The notes under the pieces were generated by a model. It ran no database searches. It was not told where the DNA came from and was given only the letters and a program-made list of their open reading frames with translations. Made by a program: the position numbers and the translations under genes. This document shows positions 31,964-39,927 of a stretch of DNA of 45,961 nt, piece after piece. Numbering within the stretch: position 1 is the stretch's first letter; every line of letters starts with the position of its first letter. This DNA comes from an uncultured Methanobrevibacter sp. (GTDB lineage Archaea; Methanobacteriota; Methanobacteria; Methanobacteriales; Methanobacteriaceae), in NCBI RefSeq assembly GCF_947169325.1, contig NZ_CAMVPN010000009.1:1-45961 (forward strand). The letters are read 5' to 3'.

Positions 31964-32134
31964 ATGATAGAAAATGAAGACATATTCAACAAATTAGTGA
32001 GTTTGGTAAACTTGAATGATGCGCATTTTAAAGTTATGCTCGACAATCAGACCCTGATTTTAAAAAATCAGGAAGTTCTGTTTAAGGAAATCGACAAACT
32101 CAATGAAAGATTGGATAAACTTGAAAAGGAATAG
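31964..32134 (+). CDS. Small coiled-coil protein, 56 residues
   Basis: A short gene between GNAT and esterase. It starts at ATG 31964 with GAGGTG 5 bases upstream, and ends at TAG 32132. The product begins MIENEDIFNKLVSLVNLND and its second half is a heptad-like helix (FKEIDKLNERLDKLEKE). Good ribosome-binding site, tight packing (9 bp on both sides) and coiled-coil character support a real gene. Function unknown. Confidence 0.65.
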   Translation: MIENEDIFNKLVSLVNLNDAHFKVMLDNQTLILKNQEVLFKEIDKLNERLDKLEKE

Positions 32135-32142
32135 GTGCTTTA

Positions 32143-32922
32143 ATGGTATTGTTCAGAGGAGATGTCAAGTGCAAGAGCCTTCAGAGAAGAACATCCATCA
32201 GCGTGATACTGCCGTCGGACAATATTCACTTCCTGCAGGATGCTGAGGAAATAGTCCCTCAACCGTACCGGACATTGTACCTGCTTCACGGACTGTACGG
32301 AAGCGACGACATATTCCTTGCAAACACATCCATCCAGAAATTCGCAGAAGACCATGGGATAGCTATTGTCATACCATGCGGCGAAAACAGTTTCTATGTC
32401 GATAATGTCGCCTCCCATGCCTATTACGGGGAATATGTCGGCAGCGAACTTCTTGACATTACCAGAAACATTTTCCCATTGTCAGACAAACGTGAAGACA
32501 CATTCATCGCAGGTTTTTCAATGGGAGGATACGGTGCCGTCAGAAACGGTCTCAAGTACTCTCAAAACTTCTCGAAAATCGGAATGATATCCTCAGCGCT
32601 AATCACTGATGATATTGTCAGCTACACCTCCGATGATAATGTGCTGCGGTCAAGAGAGTTTTATGAATCAATCTTCGGCAATCTGGATGAACTTGAAGGT
32701 TCAGACATGGACCCAAAGGCACTGATTGATGACTGCGATGAAATTCCGGATATTTTCATGGCCTGCGGATATGATGATTTTTTACATAACAAAAACGTTG
32801 ATTATTATGAGTTTCTCAAATCAAGGGATGTTAATGTCGATTTCATTGAAGCTCCAGGCGAACATACATGGGAATTCTGCGACACTTACATCAAGGAATT
32901 CATTAAGACGTTGGTGAGGTGA
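32143..32922 (+). CDS. Esterase D / tributyrin esterase-like alpha/beta hydrolase
   Basis: A 259-residue alpha/beta hydrolase. TLYLLHGLYGSDDIFL gives the oxyanion region, GFSMGGYGAV the nucleophile (Ser126), CGYDDFL an acid, and GEHTWEF the catalytic His. This is the pattern of the esterase D / S-formylglutathione hydrolase-like and tributyrin esterase families. Natural substrate unknown. GGTG lies 5 bases before the ATG and a zinc-ribbon gene follows after 4 bp. Confidence 0.88.
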   Translation: MVLFRGDVKCKSLQRRTSISVILPSDNIHFLQDAEEIVPQPYRTLYLLHGLYGSDDIFLANTSIQKFAEDHGIAIVIPCGENSFYVDNVASHAYYGEYVGSELLDITRNIFPLSDKREDTFIAGFSMGGYGAVRNGLKYSQNFSKIGMISSALITDDIVSYTSDDNVLRSREFYESIFGNLDELEGSDMDPKALIDDCDEIPDIFMACGYDDFLHNKNVDYYEFLKSRDVNVDFIEAPGEHTWEFCDTYIKEFIKTLVR

Positions 32923-32926
32923 GATT

Positions 32927-33307
32927 ATGAAATGTCCAAGATGCGGAAATCAATTAGACATAGACAAGTTTTGCTTTGAGTGCATGGAATTTTTTTATGA
33001 TGCTGAAGAAGACGATGACTATCAGGATGACGGATTTGACAACATTAACGATGATGATTACGACTCTATGGTAAACAATGGAGATGAAATATGTCTGAAC
33101 TGCACATACTGGTCTGTAAGTCCCTATGGCTCAGCCCACGGAATGGTGTGCAGAAGAGGATATATGACAGAGGGTCCCGGAGATTCCTGCGGGGATTTTG
33201 CGCCTGAAATGCATTTTGCAAGCTACGGTGACAGCGGCCAATACCAGTTCAATGAAACTGGTAGGGCTATTTCAAACAAATTGTACCATTGGAAAAACAA
33301 TCGATAA
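32927..33307 (+). CDS. Cysteine-rich zinc-ribbon protein
   Basis: A 126-residue protein. An N-terminal zinc ribbon (CPRCGN and CFECMEF) is followed by a highly acidic Asp/Tyr-rich linker of about 30 residues and a second cysteine cluster (CLNCTYW, then CRRGY and a Cys in GDSCGDFAP). The later cluster resembles small Zn- or Fe-binding domains of unknown role. It is the last gene of the block and starts 4 bp after the esterase stop. Confidence 0.75.
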   Translation: MKCPRCGNQLDIDKFCFECMEFFYDAEEDDDYQDDGFDNINDDDYDSMVNNGDEICLNCTYWSVSPYGSAHGMVCRRGYMTEGPGDSCGDFAPEMHFASYGDSGQYQFNETGRAISNKLYHWKNNR

Positions 33308-33408
33308 TCAATATTTTTACCATCTACTTTTAAATGAGAAATTAAATTTTTATACCATGATGGAGTAAAATTATAAATGTAGTTTTAAATTTTAAGGAGA
33401 GGATTTAT
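33308..33408 (+). promoter_or_regulatory. pyrG promoter region
   Basis: A 100-bp gap with ATTTTTACCATCTA at 33312-33325, directly followed by TTTTAAATG, and a second TATA-like TTTTTATACC at about 33347-33356. AAGGAGAGG at 33394-33402 is the ribosome-binding site for the CTG start at 33409. The 14-mer also occurs at 6542-6555. Confidence 0.45.
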
Positions 33409-35010
33409 CTGACAAAATATATTATTATAACTGGTGGGGTTGTAAGTTCCATAGGTAAAGGTATAACATCTGCATCTATGGGTAGAATTTTAAGATCATA
33501 CGGCTTAAACGTTTCAGCTATTAAGATAGACCCATATTTAAACTGGGATTCAGGAACACTCAATCCGTATCAGCACGGAGAGGTATTCGTAACTCATGAT
33601 GGTATGGAAACAGATTTGGATTTGGGCCACTATGAAAGATTTTTGGATGTTGAGCTTGACGGTATTGCAAACATCACTACCGGAAAAGTTTACGAATCAG
33701 TAATCGCCAAGGAAAGGGAAGGAGGATACCTGGGAGAATGTGTACAGGTAATTCCGCACATTACCAACCGTATCAAAGAAATGATTAGGCAAAATTCAGA
33801 AAGTGCCGATTATGATGTGGTTTTGGTTGAACTTGGTGGTACAGTAGGAGACATTGAAAGTCAGCCTTTCCTCGAAGCTTTAAGACAACTCAGAAATGAA
33901 GAAGGACGCGAAAACGTCATGTTCGTCCATGTTACATTCATTCCCTACCTGAATGCAGCAGGCGAATTTAAAACCAAACCAACCCAACACTCCACAAAAG
34001 AATTGCGAAGTGTCGGTATAAATCCTGATGTAATTGTATGCAGATCTCAAGAGCCAATCGACGATGCGTTAAGAGGCAAAATTGCTCACTTCTGTGACGT
34101 TGACGTAAAAGCTGTCGTCAACACTCCTGATGCAGGCACAATCTATGAAGTGCCATTGGTTCTGGATGAGAAACACATTGGAGAATTCATCGTCAAAAGA
34201 ATCGGACTTGACATTGAACCTGACTCCTCCAAGTTGGACGAATGGAGAGAAGTAGTAAAATCCCTTAAAATCACAGAACCTGAAGTCACAATAGGTATTG
34301 TGGGCAAGTATGTAGAACTTGAGGATTCATATATCAGTATCAGGGAATCCCTGCTTCATGCAGCCGCAAGCATTGGCGTCAAAGCCAACATCAAATACCT
34401 GAGTTCCGATGTCGAGGAACTTGACAAGGAAGCATTGGCAGGATTTGACGGAATTCTGATTCCTGGAGGATTCGGTGAACGTGGATTTGAAGGAAAACTC
34501 GATGCAGTTGACTATGCAATTGAAAACAATGTCCCTCTATTCGGAATCTGTCTTGGAATGCAGTCAATGGTAACCCAGTTTGCAAGAAGAAACGGTTATG
34601 AAGATGCAAACAGCTCTGAATTCGATGACAATCTTAAATATCCTGTCATTGACATGATGGAAGAGCAGAAGAAAATCAAGAACATGGGAGGAACCATGCG
34701 TTTGGGCTCATATGACTGTAAAATCATTGAAGGTACAAAAACCTTTGAAGCTTATGGTGAAATCGACATCGAAGAACGTCACAGGCACAGATATGAATTC
34801 AACAATGACTACAGACAAGACTTGCAGGAAAAAGGAATTATCATTTCCGGAACCAGTCCTGATGACTTTTTAGTGGAAATTGTTGAGCTTCCGGATCACC
34901 CTTGGGCTATTGGTTGTCAATTCCACCCTGAATTCAAGTCAAGACCTAATAGGCCTCATCCATTATTCAAAGCATTTTTAGAAGCCATATATGAGTTTTC
35001 TAAAAATTAA
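33409..35010 (+). CDS. pyrG: CTP synthase, apparent CTG start
   Basis: A 533-residue CTP synthase that aminates UTP with glutamine. The synthase domain opens with TKYIIITGGVVSSIGKGIT, including the ATP-binding loop (Lys17). The glutaminase domain has FGICLGMQ with Cys381 and the CQFHPEF segment with the catalytic His and Glu. No ATG, GTG or TTG lies at the conserved start. The first ATG, at 33478, would remove 23 residues including the ATP loop. CTG at 33409 falls where the family has Met-Thr-Lys-Tyr, after AAGGAGAGG, so CTG is probably the initiator. The resulting length is the family norm. Confidence 0.93.
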   Translation: MTKYIIITGGVVSSIGKGITSASMGRILRSYGLNVSAIKIDPYLNWDSGTLNPYQHGEVFVTHDGMETDLDLGHYERFLDVELDGIANITTGKVYESVIAKEREGGYLGECVQVIPHITNRIKEMIRQNSESADYDVVLVELGGTVGDIESQPFLEALRQLRNEEGRENVMFVHVTFIPYLNAAGEFKTKPTQHSTKELRSVGINPDVIVCRSQEPIDDALRGKIAHFCDVDVKAVVNTPDAGTIYEVPLVLDEKHIGEFIVKRIGLDIEPDSSKLDEWREVVKSLKITEPEVTIGIVGKYVELEDSYISIRESLLHAAASIGVKANIKYLSSDVEELDKEALAGFDGILIPGGFGERGFEGKLDAVDYAIENNVPLFGICLGMQSMVTQFARRNGYEDANSSEFDDNLKYPVIDMMEEQKKIKNMGGTMRLGSYDCKIIEGTKTFEAYGEIDIEERHRHRYEFNNDYRQDLQEKGIIISGTSPDDFLVEIVELPDHPWAIGCQFHPEFKSRPNRPHPLFKAFLEAIYEFSKN

Positions 35011-35103
35011 TTTTTTCATTTTTCCACAATATTACAAACAAAAAACAATTTAATGAGATGATTTTCTAGCTAATTAATATAATAGTTAGTAAAATCTATA
35101 CTC

Positions 35104-35970
35104 ATGATTATTAGTACCGTATTTTTAATTCAAATTATAGTTACAATCCTTTTTGCCATTTTGGCGTCAATTTTTGATGTTAAGAAGGGTTTTGTTCCGG
35201 ACTGGTTAAATGATTTGCTGATATATTTTGGCCTCACCTCGAATCTGATTTTATCATTTATTTCAGGTAATCTTAAATACTTTTTAGCTTCATTTATTTC
35301 GATGGTTATCACTTATGTTGTATCTTATATGCTATGGAAATTGCATATGTGGGGAGGTGGTGATGTAAAGCTATTTACTTCCATCGCTACAGTTATACCA
35401 TTTGGTTGGAATATTGAATTTTTCAATGTTTTTCCCGTGCTGTCAATATATCCCTTTGCATTCAGCGTAATTTTCAACAGCATACTTGTGTCATTTCCAT
35501 TTCTGGTTGTCTTCACAACACATCTCATCGTCAAGAAGAACATGTTCAGCCGGAATGTCGATTTCCTCTTCAATATCCTCAACTATCAAAGCATGAGGCT
35601 GTTGATCAACAACACCCTAAACAAGAATGTCCATGTCAGCGACCTGAAGGAGGGCATGATTGTAAACGACTACTACTTCAACGACGACCACGTATGCAAT
35701 CTCATAACTGATCTGGACAAGAATCTGAAAGTCTATAAAAGCAAGGACGACAAGTACAAGTATTATTTCAAGTCCCAAAGTGCAGGGGGAATCACCGTCC
35801 AGGACATGTATCTGCTCAAGATAATGTCTGCACAGAACTTCGTTTCGGACACATTTTCAATCAAGATTTCATTTCCATTCACTCCCGCAATCCTATTCGG
35901 TCTGATAATCGCCTTGAGCTATGGGGATTTGATGATGCTGATAACTAAAAATCTGGTTCTGGTGATTTGA
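35104..35970 (+). CDS. A24 prepilin/preflagellin peptidase (EppA type)
   Basis: A 288-residue membrane aspartyl protease. The two catalytic Asp are in SIFDVKKGFVPDW (Asp25) and WGGGDVKLF (Asp87, the GxGD motif). About four helices precede a long cytoplasmic loop (residues ~145-255) and one or two helices at the end. Such enzymes cut class III signal peptides of archaeal pilins and related proteins just before a QxSxEY motif. The next gene encodes a protein with exactly that motif and overlaps this gene by one base (TGATG), so it is a likely substrate. Confidence 0.88.
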   Translation: MIISTVFLIQIIVTILFAILASIFDVKKGFVPDWLNDLLIYFGLTSNLILSFISGNLKYFLASFISMVITYVVSYMLWKLHMWGGGDVKLFTSIATVIPFGWNIEFFNVFPVLSIYPFAFSVIFNSILVSFPFLVVFTTHLIVKKNMFSRNVDFLFNILNYQSMRLLINNTLNKNVHVSDLKEGMIVNDYYFNDDHVCNLITDLDKNLKVYKSKDDKYKYYFKSQSAGGITVQDMYLLKIMSAQNFVSDTFSIKISFPFTPAILFGLIIALSYGDLMMLITKNLVLVI

Positions 35971-36395
35971 TGAGGGAAAACAGAGGCCAGGTGTCCCTGG
36001 AATATCTTCTCATATTCTCCATATCACTTATTATCTTGATAGCTTTCACCATGCCTCTTCTGGTGCAGAGCATGGACAATACATTTGACGTGTCAGATTC
36101 GCTTAAGGCAAAATCAGATTTGTCCAAAATAGCCGATTGCGTGAAGAGGGTTTACGGTGAAGGCCAGGGCTCCAGGCAAAGCGTAAGCATTGATGTCGGG
36201 GTGCCTGTCAAGATTGACACTGCCAGCAACCATGTCACATCAAAGATAAAACTTAAAAATGGAGAATATAAGACAGAAAAGATAAACGTCAAGTCCAAAC
36301 TGAAAACCAACACATTTAAATTAAATAAGGGCATGCATACTCTTGTAGTCGAATGGCCGGTCGGCAGTGAACACATGATGATTTATGAAAAATAA
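35970..36395 (+). CDS. Class III signal-peptide (pilin-like) protein
   Basis: A 141-residue protein beginning MRENRGQVSLEYLLIFSISL. RGQVSLEYLL is the class III motif: cleavage should fall between Gly6 and Gln7, with Glu11 after the +1 position and a hydrophobic helix after it. The rest is a polar, Lys/Val-rich beta-like domain that would be displayed outside. It may form a pilus or act as a solitary surface protein. ATG 35970 is chosen over TTG 35967 for spacing from GGTGAT. It is coupled to the peptidase gene. Confidence 0.88.
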   Translation: MRENRGQVSLEYLLIFSISLIILIAFTMPLLVQSMDNTFDVSDSLKAKSDLSKIADCVKRVYGEGQGSRQSVSIDVGVPVKIDTASNHVTSKIKLKNGEYKTEKINVKSKLKTNTFKLNKGMHTLVVEWPVGSEHMMIYEK

Positions 36396-36470
36396 GTGAT
36401 TTTTTATACAAAGCTTTTTAACTACTTAATTTAAAATATTTAAATAATAGTTAAATGGCTGTGTGAATTT

Positions 36471-37274
36471 ATGGAAATAGTTATTGCAATAATTTATGTC
36501 ATTTTATTCATAATAATGATGGTATTTGTTTTTTCAATTGGAATGCTAAGAAATTACATGCCCAAAAAGGAAATAGTTTTAGTGCTTGTTGTAGCCTTTT
36601 TAATTGGAGCAATAGGAGGAGCATTCTTTTTAGAGCCAATTTATGAGGAATTACCCTCTGTAATGAGTATGGTTGAAAAAAACGTACCTGGTAATGAAGA
36701 GACTTTATATCTCGACTTGTCCTCTTCAATCAACATGAATGAATTAAGAGAGGGTCTGGAAAAGACTGAGGGTTTTAAATCTTTTAAGGAGACTGGAATT
36801 ACGATACCGCTGTGGAAGTTCAATGACAGGGAAGTGGAATATTTCAATTACGTTTTAGGAAATATTGACTCTCACTACAAGCATTACAACGTCACAAAGG
36901 ACGGCAGACTTGAAATAGAGCTTGAAAACTACACTTCCTATGAAGCTTTGAAATCATTTTCCGACTGGTATAAACTGGTTTACGGAGGATCAATTTCCTA
37001 TGCTCAGGTACATGCCGAGCTGGTAGTGGATTCCGCTTCAGTAGACAAGTTTGACCAATATCTCCTGGATAAAGGGGTTGTGGCAAGCAACAGGTCAGGG
37101 CCTGTTCAGGACACTATGGCTGCCACCAATGAATCCATGATTCCAAATACATACTTTGTCGCATTGACAGGTGCAGTTGGTGTGGTCGTGGCTATATTTG
37201 GAATTTATTATGAATCATTCGGTGTATCCGTCAGAAGGTTTAGAAAATTCATACATGAAAAGCGAAAAAGGTAG
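36471..37274 (+). CDS. Membrane protein with an extracytoplasmic domain
   Basis: A 267-residue protein with two N-terminal hydrophobic helices (IVIAIIYVILFIIMMVFVFSIG and VLVLVVAFLIGAIGGAFF), a ~170-residue external domain and one C-terminal helix followed by a basic tail (RRFRKFIHEKRKR). The external domain has a duplicated alpha/beta look (LYLDLSSSINMNELREGLEK, and HAELVVDSASVDKFDQYL). I do not recognise a family. Its location after the prepilin genes and 5 bp before Dph6 does not suggest a role. Confidence 0.75.
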   Translation: MEIVIAIIYVILFIIMMVFVFSIGMLRNYMPKKEIVLVLVVAFLIGAIGGAFFLEPIYEELPSVMSMVEKNVPGNEETLYLDLSSSINMNELREGLEKTEGFKSFKETGITIPLWKFNDREVEYFNYVLGNIDSHYKHYNVTKDGRLEIELENYTSYEALKSFSDWYKLVYGGSISYAQVHAELVVDSASVDKFDQYLLDKGVVASNRSGPVQDTMAATNESMIPNTYFVALTGAVGVVVAIFGIYYESFGVSVRRFRKFIHEKRKR

Positions 37275-37279
37275 GAAAT

Positions 37280-37960
37280 ATGAATGCTGCCGTTTTGTTT
37301 TCGGGAGGAAAGGACAGTACAATGGCATTGCACTATGCCTTGAGTAATGGAGAGGATGTCAAATATCTTCTTTCCATGAAATCCCGTAATGCTGAATCAT
37401 ACATGTTCCATGTTCCAAACATTCACATCACCGACTTGCTTGCAGAGGCGGTCGATATTCCGATAATGTCAGTTGAAACTGATGGGATTAAGGAAGAGGA
37501 ACTTGAAGATTTAGGGCATGCATTCGAAAAACTCAAAACTTCAGGCGTCGAGTGCATATACACAGGTGCACTTTACTCGGTCTATCAGAAATCCAGGATT
37601 GAAAAACTTGGAGAGGAGGTGGGCCTTGAAATAATCTCTCCATACTGGCATGTTGATGAACTGGAATACATGAGGAAAATCGTATCCCTCGGCTTTAAAA
37701 TCATCATCAGTGGAGTTGCCGCATGGGGTTTGGATGAATCATGGCTTGGAAGGGTTATCGATGACGATGCTATTGACGAGCTTGTCAAAATTCATGAAAA
37801 GTATTATATCGATTTGGCATTTGAAGGCGGTGAAGCCGAAACGCTGGCCATTGACGGACCTATTTTTAAAAAGAAACTTAAAATACTAAAAGATAAAAAA
37901 GAGTGGCATCACGATAGTGGTGTTTACATTATCGAAGATGCAATATTGGAAGAAAAGTGA
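37280..37960 (+). CDS. dph6: Diphthine--ammonia ligase
   Basis: A 226-residue ATP-pyrophosphatase of the Dph6 type (MJ0570 family). The PP-loop is FSGGKDSTMA (7-16). Later motifs are GVECIYTGALYSVYQKSRIE, IISPYWH and FEGGEAETL, the last being the hallmark of the family. It catalyses the last step of diphthamide formation on elongation factor 2. It starts 5 bp after the membrane protein and is convergent with the following pair. Confidence 0.92.
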   Translation: MNAAVLFSGGKDSTMALHYALSNGEDVKYLLSMKSRNAESYMFHVPNIHITDLLAEAVDIPIMSVETDGIKEEELEDLGHAFEKLKTSGVECIYTGALYSVYQKSRIEKLGEEVGLEIISPYWHVDELEYMRKIVSLGFKIIISGVAAWGLDESWLGRVIDDDAIDELVKIHEKYYIDLAFEGGEAETLAIDGPIFKKKLKILKDKKEWHHDSGVYIIEDAILEEK

Positions 37961-37961
37961 T

Positions 37962-38501
37962 TTAGAAACCGATTTCATCGAAAAATTCATTCAGTTCCTG
38001 CTCATAGCTTTCCAGGTCGCTTTCGTTTACTATGAGTCTGTCTGAAAGTGAAATGACATTCCCGATTCCAAAGCCGAGTTCCTGGAAATCTCTTTTTTCA
38101 AATTCCTTATATTCTGTGGAATCATCTTCCCTTTGTCTGATCAGCAATCTTTCAAAACGTGTTTGAGGATTTGTGAATATTGAAAGAATGAAAAAGTTCT
38201 CGAAGTTTTCCTTAAACATTTCCACTTCATGGTGGCTTCTGATTCCCTCAACGATAATGAGTTTTGCGCTGTCATCTTCGCTGATTTTTTTGATTTTCTC
38301 AATGGTCAGTTCGGAAATGATGTATTGGCCAAATTCCTCTCTCAATTTTCTGGCAGTTTCCTTGCTGGATTCCCCTCTTTTTTTAGCTTCTTCTCTTACA
38401 ATATCGCCCATGCTGACGATTATTGCTCCTCTTTCTGATCCAATTTCTGAAACTGATGCTTTTCCAGAACCTGGCATTCCTGATATTCCCATTACTTGCA
38501 T
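37962..38501 (-). CDS. UPF0200 family P-loop kinase-like protein
   Basis: A 179-residue adenylate-kinase-like protein. The P-loop is GISGMPGSGKAS (Gly5-Ser16), where the residue after Lys is Ala instead of Ser/Thr, as in others of this archaeal family; SMGDIVREEA and LIIVEGIRSHHEV follow. The substrate of UPF0200 proteins is not known to me. Its start codon shares a base with the stop of the phosphopantoate ligase gene, so a role in coenzyme A metabolism or its regulation is suggested by position only. Confidence 0.85.
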   Translation of the reverse strand: MQVMGISGMPGSGKASVSEIGSERGAIIVSMGDIVREEAKKRGESSKETARKLREEFGQYIISELTIEKIKKISEDDSAKLIIVEGIRSHHEVEMFKENFENFFILSIFTNPQTRFERLLIRQREDDSTEYKEFEKRDFQELGFGIGNVISLSDRLIVNESDLESYEQELNEFFDEIGF

Positions 38502-39241
38502 TATATTCCTCTTATTTTAATTTGTTCTATAGATTCTTTAAGATTTTCTTCATTGTCAAAGTCATTCACCATGTCCATCAGGACCTTTTTGTCCTGAGTC
38601 TTCAAATCCTTGGCTATTTTGGTCATGAATGGAATCGCCCTTACGATATTGTCCATTATTGAAACGTCAGACATCTTTGAAGTCCTTGACAGAGGATTCA
38701 AATCGATTGTGATAATGTTCTTGCCGCTTTTTTTAAGTATTTCAGCTCTGTCGCCATCTTCAAGTGGAATCAGTATTGTGTCTGCGGTGTAGATTCCGCT
38801 TTTGCTTGCAGATGACCTGCTGTTTTTGATGTCTGTGAAATATTCGATGTCATCATCAAGGGTTCCGAGGATTTCCTTGTATCCTCTGTCCCTGAAAAGG
38901 CTTGTGATAATCTGAACCCTTTCGTCTGTTCTGTAAAATAGGTTTATCTCAATTTTGGCGTTGATTTCCCTTGCCAGCTCGATGATTTCATCGATGGCAA
39001 GTGCTGTAGCGTTTCCGTTTACTGAAATAACCGGATTATCTGATAAAAGTAATGCTGCAACCGCAACGTACATCGCTCTTTTTGCAGGATAAGTTGTTTT
39101 TTCTCCAATTAAATAATCGAAGGCTTCTCCCCTTCCATGGGCAATCATCGCTGAGTCGGCAAGATATCCCTTTTCGGAAGCCTTTACAATTTTTTCCCTT
39201 AAAAGCAGGGATTCATATCTTGGATGAGTCTTTGGTATCAT
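38501..39241 (-). CDS. 4-phosphopantoate--beta-alanine ligase
   Basis: A 246-residue protein of the archaeal phosphopantothenate synthetase family (COG1701). IPKTHPRYESLLLREKIVKA and MIAHGRGEAFDYLIGEKTT at the start, VNGNATALA in the middle, and TILIPLEDGDRAEIL and IDLNPLSRTS near the end are family features. It joins phosphopantoate and beta-alanine with ATP in archaeal CoA synthesis. It lies between a membrane protein and the UPF0200 gene in a likely three-gene operon. Confidence 0.92.
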   Translation of the reverse strand: MIPKTHPRYESLLLREKIVKASEKGYLADSAMIAHGRGEAFDYLIGEKTTYPAKRAMYVAVAALLLSDNPVISVNGNATALAIDEIIELAREINAKIEINLFYRTDERVQIITSLFRDRGYKEILGTLDDDIEYFTDIKNSRSSASKSGIYTADTILIPLEDGDRAEILKKSGKNIITIDLNPLSRTSKMSDVSIMDNIVRAIPFMTKIAKDLKTQDKKVLMDMVNDFDNEENLKESIEQIKIRGI

Positions 39242-39252
39242 GTATGGTTCAC

Positions 39253-39636
39253 CTATTTTAAATCAATAGTCATTTGGGCCAAATAGCCAACAAATGTTGT
39301 AATCAGTAATGTCAAAATGATCATTGAGAAGAAATGCAGAGTGTAATCGCTGAACATGAGTGTGCTTGCATTTGGATTGAGGAAAAATATGTAGTCTAGA
39401 ATTATGTCAATTATTACGAATATCATTCCCACTGCCAGACCTTCAATGACCTCATTTTCATTGATGTTTCTAATGTATAGTATTGCAAAAAATCCAGTCA
39501 CGACAATTACGATTGCCGGAACGAGTATGTTAATGTCAGGCAGGCTAAATGCAAATATTGGAGTAAATATTTCCGTTAGAATATATGTGAAAATCCAAAT
39601 CAAAATTCCGAATATAATTGCTAATTTTATTTTCAT
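39253..39636 (-). CDS. Small four-helix membrane protein
   Basis: A 127-residue protein with four hydrophobic helices (LAIIFGILIWIFTYILTEIF, LVPAIVIVVTGFFAILYI, LAVGMIFVIIDIILDYIF, FFSMIILTLLITTFVGYLA). This looks like the small archaeal membrane proteins of unknown role. The ATG at 39636 follows AAGGTTTG at a suitable distance and is preferred to the upstream codon at 39642. It is the first gene of the likely operon with the pantothenate ligase. Confidence 0.75.
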   Translation of the reverse strand: MKIKLAIIFGILIWIFTYILTEIFTPIFAFSLPDINILVPAIVIVVTGFFAILYIRNINENEVIEGLAVGMIFVIIDIILDYIFFLNPNASTLMFSDYTLHFFSMIILTLLITTFVGYLAQMTIDLK

Positions 39637-39703
39637 ATTCAAACCTTAGTATTAACTTTGATTTGAAAATATTAAAGTTTTTCTAAAATAAGTTTTTGGG
39701 ATG

Positions 39704-39733
39704 GTTAGGTAGTATTTATTATAACTACCTAAC
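39704..39733. promoter_or_regulatory. Inverted repeat, 10-bp arms
   Basis: GTTAGGTAGT and ACTACCTAAC are perfect 10-bp arms separated by 10 bp. It lies 68 bp upstream of the minus-strand membrane protein gene and could be an operator for it, or a hairpin in a leader. Confidence 0.5.
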
Positions 39734-39798
39734 AACTTGTTTTTCACAAGCTTTTTAGAGAAATGAATTTATAAAATTTGGCTGTTTAATCTATCTCT

Positions 39799-39821
39799 AA
39801 TTGACTACAATGTAGTCAATT
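39799..39821. promoter_or_regulatory. 23-bp palindrome, 11-bp arms
   Basis: AATTGACTACA, one A, then TGTAGTCAATT: a perfect 11-bp inverted repeat around a single base, typical of an operator for a dimeric helix-turn-helix protein. It is 107 bp upstream of the exonuclease gene at 39928. Confidence 0.55.
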
Positions 39822-39927
39822 AATATGTTATGATGTTATAGTATATAAACTTATTTATAATTTATAAAAATTCAAGTGTACTTTATTAAAAAACTATATA
39901 TTCCATAAATTAATAAAGTTTAATTGA

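Larger units (their letters stand above)
39637..39927. other. Divergent intergenic region with two strong palindromes
   Basis: About 290 bp without a gene. It contains the inverted repeats at 39704-39733 and 39799-39821 (separate entries) and TATA-like sequences such as TTTATAATTTATAAAA (about 39854-39869) suited to the gene at 39928. Confidence 0.6.

Noticed and set aside
36418-36454. TTAACTA ... TAGTTAA inverted repeat upstream of the gene at 36471
   Set aside because: Arms of only 7 bp in very AT-rich DNA; likely chance, or part of an ordinary promoter.
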